This document shows, in pieces, positions 40,174 through 52,010 of a DNA stretch of 64,000 nt. The first letter of the stretch is position 1. Every line of letters begins with the position of its first letter. The stretch covers positions 47,641,813-47,705,812 of the forward strand of contig OY998176.1 in assembly GCA_963921935.1 (NCBI GenBank), written 5' to 3'. The position numbers and the translations under genes were made by a program. This DNA is from Galeruca laticollis. Lineage: Eukaryota; Arthropoda; Insecta; Coleoptera; Chrysomelidae. The notes beneath the pieces are model-generated. The model searched no databases, was not told where the DNA came from, and saw only the letters and a list, made by a program, of their open reading frames with translations.

Positions 40174-40960
40174 TTACCATCAAAATTCCTGTTCTGATTA
40201 TGTTGGTTAAATTTATTTTGAGAGTTATGTGGCTTTTTAGTTGTTACGTTTTGGAAATATCGTGTATTTTCTTCTTCTACAACAAATCGCAGTGCTTCAG
40301 TGAAACTTACTGGCCTCATACATAATGGCTCTTTCGGCCTGCAATGGAAAGTTTTTAAATTCATTATACTTTTCTTGAATGGTTTTGAAGCTTCGGTTTT
40401 ACCATGAATATCGACATAGCAACAGAGTAAATTTAAAATATTTAAAATTCCATCATAAAAATCTAGAACTTTTTGTTAGGTAATTAATTGTCTCATAACA
40501 ACTAAATCTCTGTTTAAGCATATTTCATCGCGTTTATCAGTAAACTTTTGTCTCAAAACTCCCTTCAGGTCATCCCAAGTTTGCGCATCTTGAATATTTG
40601 CAACAGTTCTAGCGCTTTTCCCGTTAATTTACTAACAATTGATTGAAGCTGGTATACATTATGAAAACTATTTGGATTCTCTATCATAAAAAGTAATAAC
40701 AAGGCTTTCACAGACTCCTAAAAATCTATTCAACTAATTTGGGTTACCATCGAATGACGAAACGCAATTCAAGTGTTTAAAGTTATACTACTATCTAAAT
40801 TATTACTATTTAAATTCAAATACTGAAAATGGTTTGAAGTAGTATTATTAAATGAAGTTGCGATTTTATTTTCGGAGTTTTCAAGGTTAGAGTCATGAAA
40901 TTCAATACTTAATAATAAAAATTGATTTATTCAATTATTCAATAAAGTCTGTCAACAGTT
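40172..40960 (-). pseudogene. Gag remnant of an LTR retrotransposon (Gypsy-like)
   Basis: Minus-strand reading in several frames: MEFHDSNLENSEN near 40900, FVKALLLLFMIENPNSFHNV and YQLQSIVSKLTGKALEQLQI near 40720-40600, and VSFTEALRFVVEEENTRYFQ (about 40310-40250) followed by an N/Q-rich stretch. 'TEAL-FV-EEEN' is typical for insect Gypsy gag proteins of the 17.6/297 type. Stops and shifts abound, and zinc knuckles or pol are missing because the copy ends at the TA tract. Confidence 0.5.
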
Positions 40961-41412
40961 ACAGAACGAAAAGAACTTTCAGCATCTCACCCGGCGTGAC
41001 GATTGACGTTTGCACTAAAGTTTGATTGGTATAATTTGGACGATTTGGGTTCCAAATTCCGGTGCCTCGTTGATCGGTCTGGACTGTTTCCTCGATGAAC
41101 AATTGGTTTCTTGAAGTAGAAGAAGCCTTGATGAATGATTCACTCTTTTACTTTCGATATCGGGTTAATCGTTTTACGAAAAATTCACGTTCGATATGTA
41201 AACTCCCGAATATCCTTCTGCGTGCGCCAATTGAGGGAACGTCGAAATCCGTTTTTGAAGACAAACATTTATTAATTTATGTAAAAATACCAAAAGTATA
41301 ATTATTTATTATAAAAATGATTAAAAAGAATGAATTAACAATGAATCAAGAATTAATCAATGCAACTACAATGTTCCTATTTATGTGGCAAAACTGCAAG
41401 GTCTGCAGATTA
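40961..41412. other. No feature recognised
   Basis: Between the gag remnant and the Tc1-like element. The 68-codon frame at 41095-41301 has no known motif. 40975-41100 is more GC-rich than its surroundings. Confidence 0.35.
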
Positions 41413-41440
41413 CAGGTTGACAAATTAATTTTGGCAGTTG
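41413..41440 (+). repeat. Left TIR of the Tc1/IS630-like element
   Basis: 28 bp that match the right TIR except at three positions (A/G at 8, G/T at 22 and T/C at 27, counted by eye). Confidence 0.75.
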
Positions 41441-42122
41441 ACGATGCGCGAGAAAGCCATACAACTTGACAACGATGTTACCGGGAAGAGCAGGCGACGT
41501 ACATTCTGCATGCAAAGTTTTAAAGGTTGTGAAGCTGCTAATACGAAGTAAGGAAGATTTTGTAGATAAAGCGTACAATATGAAAAGGATTGTTAAACGA
41601 CTTTCTAAATTTAACAAGGGCCAACAATTTTTCCTATCTGTTCGCAGTAATAGATAATGACATACCTACCTGTTAAGCTTCCGAAAATTGTTATTCTTAA
41701 TAATATGTAGTAGATAATAATGTAAGAATTCGAGTTTATACATAAAATTTGAAAAACAAATTGGGGAAATCGCTTTTAGAGATGGTCTTACGAGTATACT
41801 AATAATATAAATAAAATATTAAAGCTTTTTTGTGATAGATATTTCTACTTTCATATTTAAATTTTTGGGTTTTTTGCAAATATTTACTATGAAATTAAAA
41901 CATCCCTTCACAATTTTTACAGAGTTAGGACTGGCAAAACAAAAAATTCTTGGTTCTGGGTGCCGTCAATTATCGTTTATTTAGAACTATGTGCAGATGT
42001 GCTACAAATATTATATTACTCTAGTGGAATTCGTGTCTAATATCTACAATTTAATTACACCTATATACATTTTTACATTTGTTGCGTTTAATGTACTCAT
42101 TCAAACCACCTACAAACAAACA

Positions 42123-44605
42123 CTATAATGAAAAATATGTTTTAGATATACAGGAATCATCAGTAAAATAATGATGTGCATCTACGAATGATTCTTCAAA
42201 ATCACTTTCTATATCAACTTCATCATCCTCGCAATCTCTGTCTTCGGACAAATTATTAATAATATTATCTACAACAGTATTTAAATCTGGTTCATTGTTC
42301 ATAAATGCATCTTCAATCTTTTTAGTATGGTCACATCTAACTTTCCAATCATTTGCAGAAAATGTGTCAAAAAATTCATTACAGAATTCTTTGACCTTTG
42401 TAAAATTGAAGGTAACGTTTCGTTTGATCACATATTCTTAAGTGCCGCCCAAACACTTTCGATCGGATATATATCGAATAAAAAATTCATCAATTTTGTA
42501 AGTTTTATATTACGGTTTGTACATTTTTCCAACGTTATAAAGATCAGGTTATAACATTTGTTAACTGTACGTAATATATGTTTCTTTCAGAAAGCCAGTT
42601 TTTTAATTGTTGTTTAGTCCAAGCAGTCGTAGGTAACTTTTCATTTAGAACATTGTGATATGGGTCGTTATCAATTACCACAACAGCATTTTTTGGTAGG
42701 TTTGGAATAAGTTTTTCTTGTACCCACTTCTCATAATTTTCGTACGCCATTTCATTATGATAATCTCCAGTTTTTTGACAGGGAGTTCCACATAATACCT
42801 GCATTAGATACAAAACCATTTTCACTTCCTGCATGCACACTGATGAGCCTTTTGCAACAGGTTTTCTTAATCCTTCGTTACTCTTGTCGCTCCATCCTTT
42901 AAGGTTCGTGTGACATGGATGAATGTATGTTTCATCCATATAAATGATAAGTTTGTTCTATTCTCTGCACTTTTTTATGTTTTTTAAATATAGTAGGCGT
43001 AAATGTCTGATTGCGTGATGTTCCATTAACAAACTTCTGTTGTTTTTCATGTTGGTCCAACGAAAACCCAAATAATGTATTTGTTTCCGCAGAGATTCGC
43101 GACTTCCTGCGAAGCCATAACTATATGCAAAGGTTTGGTGTACATTTCTTAACGTGGGTACTTTTTTCTCGGATAAGTGATAATTCATCATGCACCTTCT
43201 AAGCACAGTTTTGTCGAATGGATCTATAAGGATACTGGACGTTCTTTGTTTTTTAGTAGACACATCAGTGTCAGCATTACTTCCTGCCAGAGCTTCTTTT
43301 TTAATACGGCAAAGCATTCTTTGGCTAACTTTCATAGCAGCAGAAACTCGTTCGATGACCTGACAATATAATAAGTCGATATAAATGTTGTATTAAAAGT
43401 TTTTCTCATGTGTATTTTTATACAAATAAAATGAGGAAGTAGTTAAATTTGTTTTCAGTGACCGACTGGTTTTCGTCCATTTAAAAGAAGTATTAAATTC
43501 TAAAATACTATATTACGTTTCAGTTCATTAGTTGTTTTAAATGATCTTCAGATTTTAGATCAAACATATTTTAATATGACCGCAATTGTAACTGAAATCG
43601 AAAGATGGTTCAAAACAAAGAATAAAACCGAAACGTAATAGAGATAGGTATAAAATGAGTATATTAATTATAAACTAATAACCTATTACATTTAAATAGG
43701 TATCTTACACAAAATAAACATGTGCTTTTTTATATACTCCTGTAGACAGAAACAGAATAGTTATTTATGCAACAAGCGCATAAAGTGGTGCTTTTTCACG
43801 AATGGAAAAATTGACGCATGAGCCGCAGGCGTGCAAAACCCAGAAAATGTCTCATTTAGGTTGCTCTAAATGGACTGAAAATGGCGTCGATTTGTTTGTC
43901 ATGATGACATAACGGTGCATAAAATTGACATGAGTGCATAAAATACTTTTTTCTACCACTGCTATGAAAAGTAGCATATTTCACATAGCTTACTTAATTT
44001 CAAAACCATATATTGCTCACACTGTGAGAAATGTTATTTCTCACGGCACTTTGCCTACACTACATACATTTATATGGAGAATCCAGTTGGGTATCCTCGA
44101 TGCCCAGCCAATTTCAAAAACTTATACTCGTTGCACAACCGTTTTCGGTGGGTGATCCTTGATGCTTATACTTTTTTTACAAAACTATTTACTTGTATTC
44201 TTTGAATTTGTGCAGATGTAGAAGAAAAAGTATAGTGTGCAACATGTGGGAAAAGTACTTTTTCCTCACTAGTGTGTTTGCGGCATTCGCCATAAACTTC
44301 CACACACGTGAGAAAAGTTGAACTTTTCCCACTTGTTACACAATTGTCTCACCCTAATGTAATTTTTTACAACAAATAAATATTTTATGTGCAAAAATCG
44401 ATTTAAAAAATTTGCTATCGACTGTAAATTTGTTAAATTATTACTTAGGTTTAAAAATTTTATTGCAATAATTAAAACTTACCTTTGTTAATGGAATTGT
44501 TGACTTGCCATTGTTTGCCTGTTCGGTAATGAAATTTAAAACGTTCATAATTATTTCACGACAGTGCTCACTCAACTTTTTATGGACAACTTTACTTTCT
44601 GGAGT
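42123..44605 (-). pseudogene. Spliced DDE transposase gene (IS630/Tc1-like), broken
   Basis: Exon 1 (about 44605-44483) reads KLSEHCREIIMNVLNFITEQ, then STIPLTK, with donor CAAAG|GTAAGT. Intron 44482-43360 ends TTGTCAG. Exon 2 continues in the same phase with VIERVSAAMKVSQRMLCRIK (HTH), then FAGSRESLRKQIHYLGFRWT. Catalytic motifs: YMDETYIHPCHTN (first Asp; a TAG lies seven codons before), VVVIDNDPYHNV (second Asp) and, after a frameshift near 42530, YPIESVWAALKNM (Glu). The C-terminal acidic tail (NLSEDRDCEDDEVDIESDFE) ends at 42123. An in-frame ATT stands where a start ATG could be expected, at about 44604. So at least one nonsense and one frameshift mutation. Transposases of this family are widespread in insects. 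Confidence 0.75.
43360..44482 (-). other. Intron of the transposase gene
   Basis: GT-AG intron of 1123 nt in phase 0 (donor GTAAGTTTTAAT, acceptor ATATTGTCAG), joining L-T-K to V-I-E-R of the family. It contains no recognisable insertion; the frame at 43934-44155 on the other strand is a shadow. Confidence 0.65.
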
Positions 44606-44756
44606 CGCAATAACAAGTTAGTATTGCACAACCCCGGTAACCACACTTTTCTCTGAACTGTACTGTCGAAACGAAGCCTACTAATTCTGTCAGCGAAGTG
44701 AGCTCTTGCAATCCGCATACGTCTTTGCTACGGCGCATTGGACGTTGCCAAACTTC

Positions 44757-44784
44757 CGACTGACAAAATTAATTTGCCAACCTG
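44757..44784 (-). repeat. Right TIR of the Tc1/IS630-like element
   Basis: Reverse-complement partner of 41413-41440, followed by TA. Confidence 0.75.
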
Positions 44785-44869
44785 TACATGGGCTTCTTGC
44801 TGTGTCGCCAGGAAGGGCTGAGATAATTTGTGTTCAATTTATGCGATGGTAGACGATCCGAATAATTCC

Positions 44870-47320
44870 AAATTGTCTAGCAGTTTAACAAGCAATGTAT
44901 ACCGTAAAGTAATATTCGATATATTACGAAATGCGTTTGATTTTTCTAACACTCCAAACGTTACCCTTAAACAAAGAAGAGATGCAAACATTCTGGGCAA
45001 ACATATGGTCAAAAGAGGAACACTTTAACAGATACGCACTCTGGCTGAAAAAAATTGAAGATAAAGCAAATAGGAAACAACCAATGGCAAAAACAATTAT
45101 AACACCTGAGACGGTGAAGCTTGTGATTGATAAACTCGAAAATTGGAAAAGCCCGGGAGTCGATACTATTCAGAACTTTTGGATAAAGAGAATTAACGCC
45201 TTGCATGGAAAATTGCTAGAACTGATAAACCGATTTTTGGAGGATGGAGACTCAGTACCAGAGCTATTGTGTGAGGGAAATATACTGCTGATACCAAAAA
45301 AAAGGATGTCATCTAACCCAGCTGATTACAGACCAATTACATGCATTAATACGTTTTACAAAGTAATAACAGCCTGCATTGCCGAAAATATTACAAAACA
45401 TTGTGACTCCAACAACATCCTAGGTGAAGAACAGAAAGGTTGCAAGGGTCATTGGCGTGTAAGGATCAGTTAATCATAGACCAGATAATAATATCAGAAG
45501 CCATAACGAAGCAGAGAAGCTTATTTACAACCTTTATAGATAACCGCAAGGCGTATGACTCCTGTTTCCACGAGTGGCTTCTGAAAGTCCTGGAAATTTA
45601 TGAAATAGATAAGAAACTTATCACATTCCTGGAAAAGATCATGAAAAAGTGGCGCACGACCTGAAACCTGAAAACACCTCAAATATATTACACCACAGGA
45701 AAAATACAGATAAGAAACGGTATATATCAAGGAGATACATTAAGTCCAATGTGGTTTTGTATGGCCCTAAACCCGCTAACGGACCTGTTAAATGACACGA
45801 TGAAAAGATTTGAGATGAAGGATGAAAACGGACAAAAGCACAAGATCAGCCATTTACTCTCCATGGACGATCTCAAACAATACACAGCAACAAAGACAGG
45901 GCTTCAGTACCAACTGAAAGTAACCGAAAGTTTCTCCGAAGATGAGATTTGGGGTAGATAAGTGCAAAATCCAAAGTATGAACAAAGGGAAACTCAACCA
46001 AAACCTAACATATGAAACCGCCCACCAGGAAACAATAACGTCAATGAATATGGATGAGCTGTATAAATACTTAGGGATGAACCAGAGCAAAACTATCGAG
46101 CATACGCTGATTAAACAACAACTTAGGAGCGAGGTCCAGAAAAGAGTGAGAAGGGTATGGAAAACATCTTTGAATTCCAAGAACACTACTATCGCTATCA
46201 ACACATACGCCATAGCAGTCATCACTTATTCTATGAGAGTTGTGAAATGGAGCAATACAGACCTGGAAGATATGGACAGATGGATCAGAGTTAGAAGCCG
46301 TCACCCGAACAGTGCTGTGGAAAGAGTTTATATACCCCGCAAAGAAGGTGGATTGGGCATAGTAAACCTCCATGACATGAACATTCGTCAAATTAAATCA
46401 ATGAGAAGCTATTTCCATAGAAAAGCAAGAACTTCCGTGCTTCATAATATAGTATGCTCTCAAGATGATAAATACACCCCATTGAACCTAACTAATAACT
46501 GTGACATTCACCCAACATCTGTACAAGAAAGACGAGAAGCATGGCAGAGGAAAGCACTGCATGGAAGACATCCTACTATCCTAGCTGCAGAGGGCACAGA
46601 TAAAAAGTGGTCGAATCACTACTTACGAACAGGATACCTTTTCCCTGAAACTGAAGGGTTCATGATCGCCATACAGGATCAGGTTGTACCAACTAGGAAC
46701 TATCTCAAATATATCATTAAAGATCCAACCGTGATAGACGACACTTGTAGAATGTGTGGCAGGATGAGGGAAACCATCCAACATATAACTAGAGGATGCA
46801 GCTCTCTCGCCGCATCTGAGTAAAGAAATGACATGATCAAACAGATAGTACACCATGCTCTGGCTTGCAAATATAACTTAATACCCGAAACAGAAAAACT
46901 CACTTATAAGTATAAACCAGCAGCATCCTAGAAAACGCCCACTACAAATTATACTGGGATAGAACAATATTTACTGATCGGACAAATGACGCAAACCGGC
47001 CGGATGTGGTTCTGTGGGGCCTGAGAGAAAAACAGGTATGGAAAATCGACTTCGCAGTTGTGAATGATAACGACATGGAAAACACAATCAATCTAAAGCA
47101 TCAAAAATATGATGACCTCGCTCAGTATATCAAAGAGCAGTGGAAAGTAGACCAAGTTACTATCCTACCCATGGTCCTATCTACAACAGACATTGTATCA
47201 CGGCAGTTTGGTAAGGCTGTGGATACTCCTAAAATCAGACCATCTGCAATTGGAAAGATGCAGAAAACAGCTATTCTTGGCACTTGCGCCATTGTAAGGA
47301 AAGTACTGGGAAAATAACGG
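44870..47320 (+). pseudogene. R4/Dong-like LINE: RT and restriction-like endonuclease
   Basis: A 5'-truncated site-type LINE. RT blocks in order: LENWKSPGVDTIQNFWIKRI, ILLIPKKRM...ADYRPITCINTFYKVI, then after a frameshift at about 45440 TTFIDNRKAYDSCFHEWLLK, a TGA at 45661, IYQGDTLSPMWFCMALNPLT and HLLSMDDLKQYTA, where the active site reads S-M-D-D in place of F/Y-x-D-D. 45942-46823 covers the thumb (ELYKYLGMNQS; YIPRKEGGLGIVNLHDMNIR) and a Cys-His motif, DDTCRMCGRMRETIQHITRG. After a stop and frame change, RPDVVLWGLREKQVWKIDFA (46997-47056) is the PD-(D/E)XK endonuclease core. R2/R4-group LINEs carry this C-terminal nuclease. Ends near 47317. Confidence 0.8.
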
Positions 47321-47790
47321 TAAAAAGTTGAAGGTCAAATATGCTTTGATAGATTTATATCTGTATATTTGAATAAACCACACTCAGACAAAAAGGCCTG
47401 AGTTTATGTAAAATGCCTTAAGAAGAGAACTAGTCAAAATAATAATATCTAATATAAATTCCCAAATAAAAATAGAAAGGGAACATAAAACCTAAGCCAT
47501 AAAAGCTAATTACCTCACATATATTCTTGAAGTCCACCTAAAATATAGCAGGGCCGGATCAAGAATTTTAATTTGATTAAATTTTGTAAGCATTATCAGA
47601 TTTTGGTCAGCTCGCATTTCTGACTGAAAATTAAAATAAGTAGATTTTATCAGTGTATAACAGGGGGAATCTATTAAAAAGAAAATCGAAATACTCTAGA
47701 CGTGTTTGGTCAGTTTGTGTTGTAGGGTGGGGGCTGAACGAAGTAGGCCCACACTGTACCAAACTACGCACAAAATACCAAATAGATTAA
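47321..47790. other. Spacer and possible 5' leader of the next LINE
   Basis: 47700-47790 (TTTGGTCAGTTTGTG, GGGTGGGGGCTGAACGAAG) may be the 5' UTR of the RTE-like LINE. No coding signal. Confidence 0.4.
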
Positions 47791-47791
47791 A

Positions 47792-48593
47792 TGAGCAGAA
47801 AAAGATCTAAACCAGAGCACGACGAATCACTAGAGGAGGAGAAAATATTTAGAAAGAGTGGAGGAGTGCTTGCTAGATAAAAACCAAGAAATGGGGAAAA
47901 TAGTAAAAATATTACAAACATTCAAGGAAGACATTCAGGGTGAAATAAAAACAATGAATACAAGGATAGAAGGAATGAAATATGAGCAGAGAGAAATAAA
48001 GAATGAAATCAAGTAAATCGGAGCAGAACAACAAGGGCTAAGTGTAGAGATAATCAAGATAATAAGAGAAAACGAAACAATAAAAAAGGAAAACCAGATA
48101 ATTAAGCTAGAAAATAATAAAATAAAAGAAGACTTAAATTAAATAAAAAACAATGGAGTGTATGGAGAAAGACAAAAAGAGAAACAACTGGTGATAAGTG
48201 GACTACCAATAGATGAGGAAGACCCTGTTATATTGAAAAATGCGATTGAGAATTTTACTAAACATAAGTTAAGTGTAGATGTTAAGACGAAATCAGTAAC
48301 TTTACTGGGACCCAGAACGTGCTTGATATATTTCAATGATGACTGTGACAATGAAAAAAGATTACAGAATAAAATATAAACTGAAGGACAGCACAGACGT
48401 AAGAGTATACATCAACAACGACTTAACGAAAATGGAGAGATTGAAACAAAAGCGAATGAGAGACATAGCAAGGGACGAGAGAAAAAGAGGAAACATGGTT
48501 AAAATCGGATATAACAAGATAACTATAAACGAAGAAGAATGGAGATGGGACAACAAGGAAAGTGAAATGAAGAAAATCAATCCAAAAAACTAG
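47792..48593 (+). pseudogene. LINE ORF1 (RTE-like element): coiled coil and nucleic-acid chaperone domain
   Basis: Begins MSRKRSKPEHDESLEEEKIF, breaks after about 29 codons, then a coiled coil of K, E, I and N (47870-48130), with stops at about 48017 and 48140. QLVISGLPIDEEDPVILKNA and LGPRTCLIYFNDDCDNEKRL (48158-48379) resemble the RRM-like domain of LINE ORF1 proteins, followed after a frame change by DLTKMERLKQKRMRDIARDE and a GYNKITINEEEW tail. This is the RNA-binding protein of the element, upstream of ORF2 by 112 bp. A fragment with a similar tail is at 780-985. Confidence 0.65.
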
Positions 48594-48705
48594 CAAACGA
48601 AAATGAAATGGAAGAAAAAGAACAAGAAATGACGGCTGAGCACGAACAAGGACATGAAAGGGAATTAACTAAAATAGAAAGAGATCAAAACTGTAAGACT
48701 AAAAA

Positions 48706-50385
48706 ATGAAAACAAAAAAGGAAACAAAATACAAAACAATGAAAATAAGCACATGGAATGTTAGGACAATGTTATTGGCAGTAAAAATGCAAGAAATAGG
48801 ATCGGAATTGGGAAGGTATAGAATAAACATAGCTGCTTTGCAAGAAATTAGATGGAAGGGAAACGGGGAAATAGAAAGCAAAAACTTTAGTCTTAGATAC
48901 TCAGGGAGCGAGAGGCAAGGACAATATGGAGTAGCTTTCATGATATTTGGAGAGATAAAGCAAAATATACTAGAATTCCGACCAATAATTCAAAGATTTG
49001 CATACTTGAGGATAGAAGCAAAACCGCCCAGTCTATCATTACTAAACGTATATGCACCGACGGAAACGGCAAGCAGGGAAGAAAAAGATAGATAGTACGA
49101 AGAAATAGAGGATGAGATAAAAAATATTCCTAAGGAGGACACGATCATGGTAAAAGGAGACTTCAATGCCCAAATAGGAAAAGAACAACACATCGAGCCA
49201 GTTGCAGGAAAACATACAATACATGATAGAACCAATGACAACGAACGGCGATTATGCAACTTAGCAACCAGAACGAACATGATCAAAAGCAGCACAAAAT
49301 TTCCACATCCCGACAAACACAAAACAACATGGACATCACCAGATCAGCAAACACATTCTCAAATAGATTAAATACTCATAAATAAAAGAAGACAATCATC
49401 GATAAGATATGTAAGATCTTATAGAGGAGCTTGCTCATGGTAATGTCAAAAATAAAACAAAAAAAAGATGTCACCAAAACTGGAACAAACAAATAAAATG
49501 GGACATTGAAAAATTAGCAGATGATCAAACAAAAATGAAATATGTAGAACAACTAAAAAATTACCTAACAGCAAATCAGTGTAAAGAACATGATGATGCG
49601 AAGGAAGAATGGAGTAATATAAAAAATGCATACAAGAAGCAGCAAAAGAAATAATAGGTAAAAAGAAAATAGAGAAGAAAAAACAAGTGGAGAGAATAAC
49701 GGAAGCTAGATTGAAATGGATAAGAACAAGCAAACCAGAAGATAGAGAAAAATATACAACAATAAGGAAGGAGAGCAATAAAATAAACAGAAAGAGAAAA
49801 AGGCAATTAATGGACTTAAAAATACAGGAAATAGAGAACGAAAAACGGAATAGCAACTCAAAAAATTTTTTTAATAAAATAAAAGAAAATAGTAAAGTTT
49901 TTAAAAACAAATTAAAAGGAATAAAGAACAAACAAGGAAAAATTGTGGAAGAGGAAAAATAATACAAGGAAATATGGACGACATATTTTGAAGAATTACT
50001 AATTGAACATGTGACAGAAGATTAAAGAGAAGAAGAAGAAGAAGAAGAAGAAAACATTATGGCACAAGAACCAGCACTAGACGAAGTAAAACAGATTATA
50101 ATGAGAGGTAACAACGGAAAGACACCTCGAAAGGATGGAATAAATTTGGGGAATTAATTAAATACGGAGGAGACATGCAGCAAGAAACAATACATATACT
50201 GACTGAAAACATATGGAAAGAGGAAAATGCCTAACGAGTGGGAAATTAGACAAATTATAACAGTATACAAAAAAGGAGACCAGCAAGAATTATAGAGGTA
50301 TCACACTATTAAGTGTGGCCTATAAAATATTATCATCGATAATACAAAGACGACTAATAGCTGAAACGGAGGACAATATCAATGC
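48706..50385 (+). pseudogene. LINE ORF2 (RTE-like): AP endonuclease and truncated RT
   Basis: The endonuclease begins MKISTWNVRTM (second Met) and shows IAALQEIRWKGNG (catalytic Glu), LNVYAPTETASREEK, a stop at 49093, IMVKGDFNAQIGKE and HKTTWTSPDQQTHSQID with a stop where the final catalytic region (SQIDHILI) should read on. The linker (49687-49962) is Lys/Glu/Asn-rich. RT entry: VKQIIMRGNNGKTPRKDGIN, PNEWEIRQIITVYKKGD and NYRGITLLSVAYKILSSIIQ (50290-50345), then RRLIAETEDNI before an abrupt switch to unrelated minus-strand LINE sequence at about 50385. A (GAA)n run lies at 50030-50054. RT catalytic motifs are absent. Confidence 0.7.
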
Positions 50386-51200
50386 GGATTCGTTCGAGGC
50401 AGATTTGGTTGAGTTGGTGGATTTTGCCGTTGAGAGTTTGTTGGTCGTTGTTGTATGCTGAGCCCTGGTAGGATCGTTTGCTCTGCGGGACATGGGTTGG
50501 AGTTCGGTGGGACTGTGTGATGATGAGTTGCTCATTTTAATGTATCGCGGAGAACAAGTGAAGAATTTGATGTTGATTCAGATAGAGTTGGCATAAATTA
50601 GGTAGGTACTCATGGTTCGAATTAGCCGGTACAGGAGCGGCTGTACTTCATCCCCTTCATCGGCCATTTGGCTAGTGAATTGAGAACTTGGTTAGGTTAC
50701 AGGGAAATCGCAGAAAACCTGTAACATGAACGGGTGGAAGCTTCACCATTGGAGGGCTTGGATTGAGTGAGAAAGAGTTTTTTGTATCTTAATTTTTTGA
50801 GATTTTCTTCAAAAAATGAGTTTAGGAAGCTTGACCATTGAGTATTACTCGAAATCAAGGATTGATTTTGAAGCAGGGTATCGAGTACAGAAATACACTA
50901 CCAAGTACAACTCGGGTATTAGGGTTTGATTTGTAGTATTATGTGGCTTTACGATCAAACCATTCGGTGAAAATATTTAGAAAAATTGGAAAATTTCCGT
51001 AAAAAACCAAACCAAAATTTATAAAAATCGTGCAAGCCGTTTCCAAAATAATTGAGTCTTTCCATACTTAAAACTCACTTTGTATTATTAGTAATTATAA
51101 TTGATGAAACACCCTGTATTATATTTTAAAATCTAAATGTATTGATTTGCTTCATAAAACAATATTTAAAAAACGAATTTCCAAAAAAAATTTGAATTTG
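50386..51200 (-). pseudogene. 5' end of another LINE on the minus strand (ORF1 start)
   Basis: On the minus strand a C- and A-rich ORF starts at 50535 with MSNSSSHSPTELQPMSRR and continues S/T/N-rich for about 50 codons to the junction with the RTE-like LINE at 50385. Upstream (50536 to about 50770) lies a GC-richer leader. Composition and Ser/Thr-rich start resemble ORF1 starts of Jockey-type LINEs, but no domain is reached before truncation, so the family is uncertain. The two LINEs meet with their broken ends. Confidence 0.35.
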
Positions 51201-51256
51201 CAGAATTTATTCACCACTTGCTTATAAAGATCTCGGAGATGATAGATCGAAGAAGA

Positions 51257-51311
51257 AGCCCTAACTCACATATTACATGGCATAAGACGTCTGCCACGCC
51301 GAGTTAGGGCT
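51257..51311. repeat. Short hairpin, 11-bp perfect stem
   Basis: AGCCCTAACTC at 51257-51267 and GAGTTAGGGCT at 51301-51311 enclose a 33-nt loop. No T-run follows and there is no duplicate in the window; role unknown. Confidence 0.5.
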
Positions 51312-51699
51312 GTCCGACGGCTATACATATATAACTATCTCACGTTTCTATAACTTAATGTTTCATATCAAGCAATAAGTTTAGGTATCCAGGATTAATA
51401 TGAAACTAATAATCGAGGACTAGAAAGAAGTCTAGGAGACAAAGTATCGAGATAAGTCTCGGAACTCTATTTGCTGTTTGTCGCTAGGCATCGAGGGCTA
51501 AAAGTTTAGGAAGCAAGGATTCCAGTTTAATCTGGAAAAGTGGTCCTTTCCACGATTAGGTAAAGAAACAGAAAAGCAGCGGCAGCTATGGACTGCGGTT
51601 AGGGAGATTTGTTGACTAACAAGTCGAATTTGCAAAAGAGCTTTGTTTTTGTTCAATGTGGAGTGCTTTCACTTTTGAGAATGGAAGTAAAAGCAAAGT

Positions 51700-52010
51700 G
51701 GGCACGGTTATTTATTCTGACGTTAGAGCAATTGTAGCGAGATGACAGAGAGAGAGAGAGTCCTCTAGCACGTCTCTAGAGGAAGAGATGGAATTGAATA
51801 TGAATGCAAAGATAGCTTCAACCAGGATTTTAATGTTTGTGTGTATTGGTTTTGTGGCTTTTCCAGCGTAACTAGAAATATTTTTTGAGTTTCGGGAATT
51901 GCTAGCTGATTAAAGCAGCGAGGATGGAGTTGGGGATGTGAACCTTTGCAGTTGAGACATATGGTAGTGGGTAGCGGCCTAGAAGTATTCAGGAAGAACA
52001 AATAGGTTCA
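51700..52010 (-). pseudogene. LINE gag (ORF1) fragment with one zinc knuckle
   Basis: The minus frame reads TTICLNCKGSHPQLHPRCF, a C-x2-C-x3-H-x6-C knuckle of the type found as the third knuckle in Jockey-group ORF1 proteins, followed by IPETQKIFLVTLEKPQNQYT. The two preceding knuckles are not readable. The surrounding 51200-52700 has skewed composition (G-rich plus strand), suggesting decayed minus-strand LINE sequence around it. It may belong to the same insertion as 50386-51200 only if rearranged, because the zinc-knuckle part lies upstream of the ORF1 start. Confidence 0.4.

Larger units (their letters stand above)
41413..44784 (-). mobile_element. Tc1/IS630-like DNA transposon, 3.37 kb, inactive
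   Basis: Imperfect TIRs (CAGGTTGACAAATTAATTTT at 41413 and CAGGTTGGCAAATTAATTTT on the opposite strand ending at 44784) sit next to TA on both sides (41411-41412 and 44785-44786). Inside, the minus strand carries a two-exon DDE transposase gene. About 650 bp of noncoding sequence precedes the left TIR. The element abuts a 5'-truncated LINE on its right. Confidence 0.8.
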
